The position numbers and the translations under genes were made by a program. This document shows, piece by piece, positions 12,811 to 18,737 of a stretch of 18,737 bases of DNA. Position 1 is the stretch's first letter. Each line of letters begins with the position of its first letter. The DNA is taken from assembly GCA_035480775.1 (NCBI GenBank), contig DATIHK010000042.1, positions 1 to 18,737 of the forward strand, given 5' to 3'. The notes under the pieces were generated by a model that worked only from the letters and a program-made list of their open reading frames with translations, was not told the DNA's origin and did no database searches. This stretch comes from DATIHK01 sp035480775. GTDB lineage: Bacteria; Patescibacteriota; WWE3; UBA101185; UBA10185.

Positions 12811-13677
12811 TTAATTTAAGTCACCTAAGGTATAAATTCCAGCATCAAACGCGCCTGGTAAATAGGGGATAGATCGGTAAACAATGACTGTCTTCGAAGC
12901 AGTAATTTTTCCGTTATTTATAAGTTGACCGAAGGAAGTTATTTTGTAGCCTTGGGTAGGTAGAACTGTAGATAAAAATTCTACTTTTGAATCTCCTTGA
13001 AGCGAGTACACTCTTAATCTCTTAATATTGCCTGTGGAATAACCAGTTAAAGTCGCGCAATCGTGATATCCTCCATTTCCGGCATTGGCTGTGGTAAATC
13101 CGGTAGGACTGTAGGGTAATGCAGGTCTAACAGCTCCTTTAAAACCTTTTTTAATATCTAAAGTTCCATCTTTTTTGTAAACGATAAAATATAGATCACT
13201 TGGTTTAGCATTATCAGTAGGTAACCAGCAGAAGTCTAAAGATGCAGCTGCCAAGGTACTAACATCAACTTCGTCTAGATTATCTTTTTTGATAGTAACT
13301 TCATATCCGTTAGCTTTATTTGTATTATATGATTGAACGGTAATAACCGCTTGAGCTTTAATATTGTCAGAACTAAGTAGGTTAGTATCAAATTTTACGA
13401 CACAAGATGCAGGAACTGAGGCATTATTAGCTCCGTAACTTCCATTACAAGTGGCGGTTAAAGTACTTAAAGTACTGGTAGGAATAACAATAAATTGTTC
13501 CGCGCCACCTTCGGCTGCAGCTAAAGCACGTGAGGCAGTATCTGTATTACTTGTTCGAGAAACTGTCGACAGTGTATTTACAGACACATTAATGCCTACA
13601 GCTAATGCCAAAGTCATTGCAACAATGACGAATAACAATGCTTGGCCTTTTTGTTGATTTAAAATATTTTTTGACAT
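12811..13677 (-). CDS. PilX-like minor pilin protein B1
   Basis: 288 residues from ATG 13677, chosen for SD AGGAG 7 nt upstream; the frame could extend to 13698 but that lies inside the preceding gene. The N-terminus NQQKG|QALLFVIVAMTLALAVGINVSVNT is a prepilin-like signal lacking Glu at +5. TDTASRALAAAEGGAEQF is the PilX-type block. The protein ends with LPGAFDAGIYTLGDLN. It is clearly paralogous over its whole length to the protein at 17444-18292 (same start, same TASFGQ-like IT-S-F-G-Q-L-I-N segment, same end) and, at the N-terminus, to that at 8217-9032. It lies 2 nt after protein A1, whose last codons carry its SD, so the two are coupled. Probable tip-proximal subunit partnering A1 (inference). 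Confidence 0.78.
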   Translation of the reverse strand: MSKNILNQQKGQALLFVIVAMTLALAVGINVSVNTLSTVSRTSNTDTASRALAAAEGGAEQFIVIPTSTLSTLTATCNGSYGANNASVPASCVVKFDTNLLSSDNIKAQAVITVQSYNTNKANGYEVTIKKDNLDEVDVSTLAAASLDFCWLPTDNAKPSDLYFIVYKKDGTLDIKKGFKGAVRPALPYSPTGFTTANAGNGGYHDCATLTGYSTGNIKRLRVYSLQGDSKVEFLSTVLPTQGYKITSFGQLINNGKITASKTVIVYRSIPYLPGAFDAGIYTLGDLN

Positions 13678-13679
13678 GT

Positions 13680-16600
13680 TTATTCTCCTAACTGCCACGA
13701 AACATTAAGTAAAGACAACCCCGAATTATCAGCGGCTGCGGCTGCTTTGGCTTGATCTGAAAGTTTGTCTACATAAAGCGGATCAAATTTCACAACTTCT
13801 GACGGGTAGCCGTTGTTTATTCCACGATCACGATTAAATGATATACCTCCCTTGGCAATAATTGGACCATCGACTATTACTGAGTTGTCTAAAGTTGGCG
13901 TACTTGATTCAAAGTTAACACTTCCACTGACTAAAAAGGCGGCGTCTATTAGTGAAGAGGTTGCAGTTGTAATAGCCCCACTATTTAAATCTTTACTAAA
14001 CACCAAGTTCATAGGCTGAGAGCTGGATACATTTTCTAAGATAAACAGTATCTTTCGCTTTTTATTTACATCTGCAGTATGGAAAAAGTGACCACTTTTG
14101 CCAAAAGTAATAGTGCTATCAGTGGAAAACCAAACATAAACCACTGCTACGCCATCTGCCGACAACGAATAAGTAACATCTCCACCTAAGATACCGTTTA
14201 AACACGCCGAATTAATTTTATAAATTTTACTCGGATCCAGAACTACGGCTGGAAAAGCTGGAGAGTTGCATAAACCGGTGATGGTTGTAGTTGGTTCTTT
14301 AAAGCTAAAATTATTTAACCACCCCGCAGCTGTATTTGTTCCGGCAGAAGTTACATAAGTTCCCGAAACATCAACTCTATTATTGGCTGGAACTGCTGAA
14401 TCTGCTACTGCTAGTGTGCCACCTGCGATTACTGTACTCTTTCCTGCGCCTAAATATGGTGAAAAACCACCTTGAACTTGGCCAGATTGTGGAACACCTA
14501 AATTAACATTGTTTCCAATAACATCGCCGTCTAGTGCTGTATACCAACCGATTGAACTGTAATCGAATCCAATATTTATAGTCGGAGTTCCACTGTTTAT
14601 CACAACTGAACTACAACCATTACCCAAGTCAGCAACCTGAGTAGCATTTTGACACTTTAGTTTCCAAGCAAAGTTAGCGTTAAGCGAAGGAACTGTTGCA
14701 CAAATTGTCTGGTTGCTGGCACTAAGTGGTATTCCATCTACTTGGTAACTATATGTAGTATAAAGATTTGGATTCCAAGTTATGGCATGATCTACAGAGC
14801 TAATGTCAGTAACCTTGCCGGTAATTCCAGATGGTTGTATTGCGCCAGGTTGAATTTCATTTGCAGAAGGGCTGCCGGCAGCACAAGTTAGACCGGTAGA
14901 ATTCCAAATATAACCTGTTACTAAAGCGGGGATCGTAAAGGTTCCTTGAGCTGAAAGAGTTTGACCAGATCCATTCCATGTCGCCACCCACCAAGGATGT
15001 GTCGTGCCTCTAACTCCAGCGAAAGAAAATGTCAAAGCTGAACCGTCATTAACTGTTCCATCAATAGTTACAGTATCATCTATATAAACTCTGTATTGTT
15101 TTACTAAAGCACCACAACCACCACCCCATTGAGTACTCAAAATTCCGTTCCACGTCAGAGTTGCTGTAGCTCCAGAAAAGGTAGTTGGTCTAAGAGTCGG
15201 GGCCGTTGGAGCTGTAAGTCCGCAAGTCGTAAAAACCCAAGCTGAAGACCAGCTCGTTAGAGGTCCATTACTGGCACCAACTCGCCACTCGTATTGGGTA
15301 CTTTGAGCCAAAGTAGGCATCACATATGATGTAGCAGTCGTAAAGACATCGGTCCACGTAGGAGTACCAAAAACTCTATATTCTAAATTGTAACGATTAT
15401 TTTGGGCTATTGGTCCATTGGCGCAGACAGATCCATATGAAGCTGCGTTCCAAGTAAGGGTTGGTGTTAGAGTTGTGCCGGTCGCACCATTAGCAGGCGA
15501 GACTAGAACCGGTACTGCCGGAGCGACATTATTACAAGTTGTAAAATTCCAAAAACTCGCGGTTTGTGACCAGGTAGTTGTGAAACCATTGTTTGCACCA
15601 ACTCGCCATTCATACTTGGTGTTTAGTGCTAATGTTACATTTGAAACCCAAGACGTAGTAGCTGAAGATATATTTGGCGAACTGGTCCAAGAAGGAGCAC
15701 CAAAAAGTTTGTACTGAACTGTATATGAATTGGCTTGAACAATTCCACCACAAGTAGAACCAAAAGAAGTAGAAGCATTCCAATCATAAGTAGGTATTAA
15801 AGCTACATTTGTAGCCCCATTCGCTGGCGAAACCAAAACTGGCGCAGTAGGAGCAGCATTTTGCCCAACAGTTACATCTAGATAATCATTTTGAGGTGCA
15901 GCGGTATCGCATCGCGACCAATTTGCAGGGTTGTCGGTATTTCCAGAGCACCTGGTATACGCCTCTGCAGGTATATTCTGACCATCATCTATAGAGTCAT
16001 AACCATTAACAGCAACTCTATATATATCTCCTAGATCACCAACCACAGGAGTCCATGATGCAGTAGTATTGCAGCTCGCGGAGGGGGCACAAGTTGTAGA
16101 ACCTACTAAAATCCAGGTAGATCCAGTAAACCAAGTTGTATTTGTAGCATCTCTTTGTCTTCTAAATATTTGAGTTTGCTTTATATTATTTTCTGAATCT
16201 GTAATAGAGGTAACAAAATTAGAGCTCGGAACACTTATACAAGCAGAGGCAGGCCCGCTTATAGTTCCATGTGGAGCTGTATCTACTAAAAAGGTAGCGA
16301 CGCCAGATCTGGTACACCTAGCACCATTGCATGCTTCGACTTGCCAATAGAAAGTGACATAAGGTAATCCTACTGTCCAAGATGCTGTACTAGCACCTAC
16401 TGTCGTTACTAAATTCGTAAGATTTGCGGCATTTACTCTGTCTATATATAGTTTATAAGTATTATTCGGATTACTACAGGCGGTGCCCCAACTCACATCT
16501 GACCAATCAAAGGTTACAGTAGGACCTTTATTATAAGATCCAGTAGCAGGGGATATAAGACCAGGTGCACTTGGACTTGAATCACTACAACTGCTACCGC

Positions 16601-16829
16601 AACATAATGATTGACTTGGACATGCGGCATTCCAACCTGAATTAGTACCGCATTGATTACTAGTACAAGAACAATTACATCCATGCGTTTCACAACATTG
16701 CTGACCATCAAATCCACAGGTATTTCCAGCAGGACAGGTACCGCAAATATGAGAAGCATTCGAAGTAGAATTACTAAGTGAAAATATTAAAAACGCAAAA
16801 ACAATTAAACTAAGTAAATCTCTTTTCAT
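13680..16829 (-). CDS. Secreted Cys-rich, Fn3-like repeat protein A1
   Basis: 1049 residues from ATG 16829, the start that gives a normal signal peptide (KRDLLSLIVFAFLIFSLS, cut near SNA|SH at about 25); a frame to 16859 is open but adds charged residues. After the signal comes a Cys-rich segment (about 27-83, 13 Cys, with CC and CNC motifs). Next, at about 84-185, 321-430, 431-535 and 536-635, are Fn3-like repeats with PVLVSPANGAT at the start and KYEWRVGANNG near the end. Then there is a long beta-rich region, and from about 905 a C-terminal domain shared with the protein at the window's right edge (RKILFILE, DAAFLVSG, FNRDRG, FDPLYVDKL, WQLGE). It is an extracellular protein, probably a pilus-linked adhesin, judging by modules and neighbours. 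No membrane anchor or sorting motif is seen at the C-terminus. Confidence 0.8.
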   Translation of the reverse strand: MKRDLLSLIVFAFLIFSLSNSTSNASHICGTCPAGNTCGFDGQQCCETHGCNCSCTSNQCGTNSGWNAACPSQSLCCGSSCSDSSPSAPGLISPATGSYNKGPTVTFDWSDVSWGTACSNPNNTYKLYIDRVNAANLTNLVTTVGASTASWTVGLPYVTFYWQVEACNGARCTRSGVATFLVDTAPHGTISGPASACISVPSSNFVTSITDSENNIKQTQIFRRQRDATNTTWFTGSTWILVGSTTCAPSASCNTTASWTPVVGDLGDIYRVAVNGYDSIDDGQNIPAEAYTRCSGNTDNPANWSRCDTAAPQNDYLDVTVGQNAAPTAPVLVSPANGATNVALIPTYDWNASTSFGSTCGGIVQANSYTVQYKLFGAPSWTSSPNISSATTSWVSNVTLALNTKYEWRVGANNGFTTTWSQTASFWNFTTCNNVAPAVPVLVSPANGATGTTLTPTLTWNAASYGSVCANGPIAQNNRYNLEYRVFGTPTWTDVFTTATSYVMPTLAQSTQYEWRVGASNGPLTSWSSAWVFTTCGLTAPTAPTLRPTTFSGATATLTWNGILSTQWGGGCGALVKQYRVYIDDTVTIDGTVNDGSALTFSFAGVRGTTHPWWVATWNGSGQTLSAQGTFTIPALVTGYIWNSTGLTCAAGSPSANEIQPGAIQPSGITGKVTDISSVDHAITWNPNLYTTYSYQVDGIPLSASNQTICATVPSLNANFAWKLKCQNATQVADLGNGCSSVVINSGTPTINIGFDYSSIGWYTALDGDVIGNNVNLGVPQSGQVQGGFSPYLGAGKSTVIAGGTLAVADSAVPANNRVDVSGTYVTSAGTNTAAGWLNNFSFKEPTTTITGLCNSPAFPAVVLDPSKIYKINSACLNGILGGDVTYSLSADGVAVVYVWFSTDSTITFGKSGHFFHTADVNKKRKILFILENVSSSQPMNLVFSKDLNSGAITTATSSLIDAAFLVSGSVNFESSTPTLDNSVIVDGPIIAKGGISFNRDRGINNGYPSEVVKFDPLYVDKLSDQAKAAAAADNSGLSLLNVSWQLGE

Positions 16830-16836
16830 TATTAAT

Positions 16837-16842
16837 ATTCTA
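16837..16842 (-). promoter_or_regulatory. Possible -10 box before protein A1
   Basis: On the minus strand TAGAAT followed by 7 nt and ATG 16829. The -35 is poor. AAAGGG lies about 13 nt from the ATG and is a weak alternative SD. It resembles the leaderless arrangement seen elsewhere in the window. Confidence 0.3.
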
Positions 16843-16848
16843 CCCTTT

Positions 16849-17397
16849 TTAATATACATAAAGAATTAACTCTTTCTGATAGAGTACTTTAGCATCTTTG
16901 ATATCCTTTCCATCATAAGTCAAATCCATAGTGACTGGTTTATTAGACGGCTTAATAATTGCAATATCGTATTTAACTTTTGGGTCTAAATCGCCAGGAA
17001 TAAGTTTGCGACAGTCTTCATAAACTTTATAAATCTGTTGTTCGTCAGTTGCATCCAAATATAATTCTGGATAGTTTTTTGTAGAAATTTTATAAATTCT
17101 GTAATTTGAACTTCTATCTAAAAGAGTTCCTTTTTCTAAATGCTCTGCGTTCAGATCAAGATGAACACATCCATTTGCGATAATATGAAGATTTTTCTTA
17201 AATGCACTTGATTTCGAAGTTTCAGTTGACTGTGCAGATTCTGAGACAGAAGATTCACGTGATAAAAGATTAAGAACTGATTTTATATGCGGATAAAAAA
17301 AATACACGAAAACAAAAGAAACCACTATTATTGCTATAGCTAAAAGTAATTTAGCATACTTAGGTCCTTTTGATGACGGGGCTGGAACGGTATCCAT
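16849..17397 (-). CDS. Hypothetical single-span membrane protein
   Basis: 182 residues from ATG 17397 (a GTG at 17415 would add six residues; no SD marks either). A short cytoplasmic N-terminus with PAPSSKGPK is followed by one membrane span at about 17-36 (LLLAIAIIVVSFVFVYFFY), a Ser/Glu-rich linker (SRESSVSESAQSTETSKSS), then a soluble domain of about 120 residues with two Cys (NGCVHLDL, YEDCRKLI). I do not recognise the domain. It sits between two A-B gene pairs in the same direction and its 3' end lies just before the A1 start, so it probably belongs to the pilus/surface module. Topology predicts the domain outside the membrane. Confidence 0.7.
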   Translation of the reverse strand: MDTVPAPSSKGPKYAKLLLAIAIIVVSFVFVYFFYPHIKSVLNLLSRESSVSESAQSTETSKSSAFKKNLHIIANGCVHLDLNAEHLEKGTLLDRSSNYRIYKISTKNYPELYLDATDEQQIYKVYEDCRKLIPGDLDPKVKYDIAIIKPSNKPVTMDLTYDGKDIKDAKVLYQKELILYVY

Positions 17398-17443
17398 ACA
17401 AGCTAATGTTGACACATAAAGATAACGTAAGTCAATATTGCTT

Positions 17444-18292
17444 TTAATTTAGATCATTTAAAGTGTAAATGCCGGCGTCAAAAACTGAAGGCAAAAATGG
17501 ATTGCTTCTGTAAACTACGACAGTTTTTGTAGCTGTTATTTTTCCTTGGTTTATTAATTGACCAAATGAAGTTATTTTATATCCTTGCACAGGCAGTGAA
17601 TTACTTTGAATCAAAACATTTGAATCTCCATGTAAAGAATAAACCCGCAATGTCTTTGGACTGACAACTGCAACTGTTGTAACACAGTAAGAATAGCCAG
17701 AAGCACCACCAGAACCTGCGGTCGTAAAACCTGTAGTCTTATATGGAGACGCAACTGCGTTAGAAGTTAAGCCTTGTTTGGCACCCACAGCTCCCAATGT
17801 TGTGTGGAAGATTAAATAAATATCCGTAGGCTTGGCGGGTGCGATAGGCTTCCAGCAAACTGTTAGTGGAGTAGTGGTGCCTACTAAGTTGACTTCGCCA
17901 ACGTTATCTTTTTTTACAGTAATTTCGTATCCGTTTGGTTTATTCGAACTAAATGTTTCTACTTTTACGGCTGCTTGAGCTTTAACCGGATCGGCATTTA
18001 ATAAATTAGTATCAAACTTAACCGCACAAGAATCAGGAACCGCAGTGTTATTAGTTCCATAATTGCCATTACAAGTACTTAAAAGTCCTGACAAAGTTTG
18101 ATTAGACTTAACAACAAATTGCTCGGCGCCGCCTTCAGCTGCAGCTAAAACTCGGGTTGCTGTGTCGGTATTACTAGTTCGCGCTAAAGTCGAGATAGTT
18201 CGCAAAGAAACATTAATTCCTACAGCTAGCGCAATAGTCATTGAGATTAATACAAATAATAAAGCTTGCCCTTGTTGTTTTTTGTTATACAT
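17444..18292 (-). CDS. PilX-like minor pilin protein B2
   Basis: 282 residues from ATG 18292, with SD AGGAG 7 nt upstream and 2 nt after the previous stop. Signal KKQQG|QALLFVLISMTIALAVGINVS lacks Glu at +5. It then has RVLAAAEGGAEQF and the same end as B1 (LPSVFDAGIYTLNDLN). Most blocks of B1 are present in order: YGTN..VPDSCAVKFDTNLL, NGYEITVKKDN, VCWKP...KPTDIYLIF, LRVYSLHGDSNV, QGYKITSFGQLIN. It is coupled to protein A2 exactly as B1 is to A1, so the pair was duplicated as a unit. Confidence 0.78.
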   Translation of the reverse strand: MYNKKQQGQALLFVLISMTIALAVGINVSLRTISTLARTSNTDTATRVLAAAEGGAEQFVVKSNQTLSGLLSTCNGNYGTNNTAVPDSCAVKFDTNLLNADPVKAQAAVKVETFSSNKPNGYEITVKKDNVGEVNLVGTTTPLTVCWKPIAPAKPTDIYLIFHTTLGAVGAKQGLTSNAVASPYKTTGFTTAGSGGASGYSYCVTTVAVVSPKTLRVYSLHGDSNVLIQSNSLPVQGYKITSFGQLINQGKITATKTVVVYRSNPFLPSVFDAGIYTLNDLN

Positions 18293-18294
18293 AA

Positions 18295-18735
18295 CTATTC
18301 TCCTAACTGCCATGTAACATTAACTTCAGAAATTCCAGATGGATTGGTCGGATCTGGAGTTTGACTTTGATTTGTTAGCTTGTCGTAATACATTGGATCG
18401 TATTTAACAATTTCTGCTGGATACGTATTATTTAGTCCGCGATCTCTATTAAAGAATATTGTTCCTTTAGCTACAAGTGGCCCATCAACTACTACCGAAT
18501 TATCAAGGGCATCGTTTGTAGATTCGAAAGTAACATTTCCACTTACCAAAAACGCTGCGTCTACAGCCGAAACACTAGCCGGAGTTACAGATCCACTATT
18601 TAAATCTTTGCTAAACATAAGATCCATATTTTGACTACTAGATACGGGCTCTAAGATAAATAAAATTTTTCTATTAGGATTTGCGGCTTTAAAAATATGT
18701 CCAGTAGCACTTGCACCTTTTCTACCAAAAGTAAT
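18295..18735 (-). CDS. C-terminal part of secreted protein A2 (runs off the window)
   Basis: Open to the right edge; 146 residues visible. The frame continues upstream of the Met at 18627, reading ITFGRKGASATGHIF and NPNRKILFILEPVSSSQ, which aligns with the matching segment of A1 (TFGKSGHFF, KKRKILFILENVSSSQ). The rest matches the A1 C-terminal domain: SKDLNSG, VDAAFLVSGNVTFEST, LDNSVVVDGPLVAKG, FNRDRGLNNTYPAEIVKYDPMY, VTWQLGE. This domain therefore defines a protein family in the locus. The upstream part and total length are unknown; a signal peptide and repeats like A1 are expected but not seen. Confidence 0.75.
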   Translation of the reverse strand: MTFGRKGASATGHIFKAANPNRKILFILEPVSSSQNMDLMFSKDLNSGSVTPASVSAVDAAFLVSGNVTFESTNDALDNSVVVDGPLVAKGTIFFNRDRGLNNTYPAEIVKYDPMYYDKLTNQSQTPDPTNPSGISEVNVTWQLGE

Positions 18736-18737
18736 AG

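Noticed and set aside
15200..15870. Repeated DNA segments considered as a mobile element or CRISPR-like array
   Set aside because: The repeats are diverged and in frame, and encode the start and end of Fn3-like domains in A1. They have no constant spacer pattern.
16514..16759. Minus-strand alternative frame rich in Val/Leu inside the Cys-rich module of A1
   Set aside because: It overlaps the A1 frame, which has a signal peptide and repeats. Its hydrophobic look follows from Cys/Gly codons read out of frame.

Overview
The window is AT-rich, gene-dense DNA from a bacterium with a streamlined genome. Best guess: a Patescibacteria/CPR lineage, perhaps Microgenomates-like. Grounds: very short intergenic gaps; a shortened bL32; no rimM between khpA and trmD; an acyl-carrier-like protein without its prosthetic-group serine; and a type IV pilus locus with PilM-PilN-PilO but no PilP/PilQ next to it, as in cells without a classical outer membrane. 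TGA is used as a stop (rnc ends TGA TAG), so the TGA=Gly code of Gracilibacteria/Absconditabacteria is unlikely. The lineage is inference; no rRNA is present.

Region 1 (1-2.9 kb) holds small separate units. These are the 3' end of recG, a one-gene unit for a degenerate CheY-like receiver with its own promoter and terminator, rsmD, a convergent cytoplasmic sulfite-oxidase-like molybdoenzyme gene, and a minus-strand pair of unrecognised genes with a shared terminator.

Region 2 (3.0-5.8 kb, plus strand) is a translation and RNA-processing operon: rpmF (48 aa), nusB, acyl-carrier-like gene, rnc, rpsP, khpA, trmD. It ends in a 4-nt convergent overlap with pilO.

Region 3 (18.7-5.8 kb, all minus strand) is a 13-kb type IV pilus locus. 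Read 5' to 3' it has: the C-terminal part of a secreted protein A2 (runs off the window), PilX-like B2, a membrane protein, secreted Cys-rich/Fn3-like protein A1, PilX-like B1, two near-identical pilins, five pseudopilin or minor pilin genes, counting the PilV- and PilW-like ones, a third PilX-like protein, then pilM, pilN and pilO. The A-B pair occurs twice, with the same junction each time. This suggests a duplicated secreted-protein plus minor-pilin module, possibly presenting surface-binding proteins on a pilus. The major pilin has its own promoter, a strong Shine-Dalgarno (SD) site and a structured 5' leader.

A recurring regulatory pattern: five genes have a -10-like hexamer ending exactly 6 nt before the ATG and no usable SD, which predicts leaderless mRNAs. 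Other genes have clear SD sites. No tRNA, rRNA, CRISPR array, insertion sequence or origin was seen, and no gap longer than 300 bases lacks a gene.
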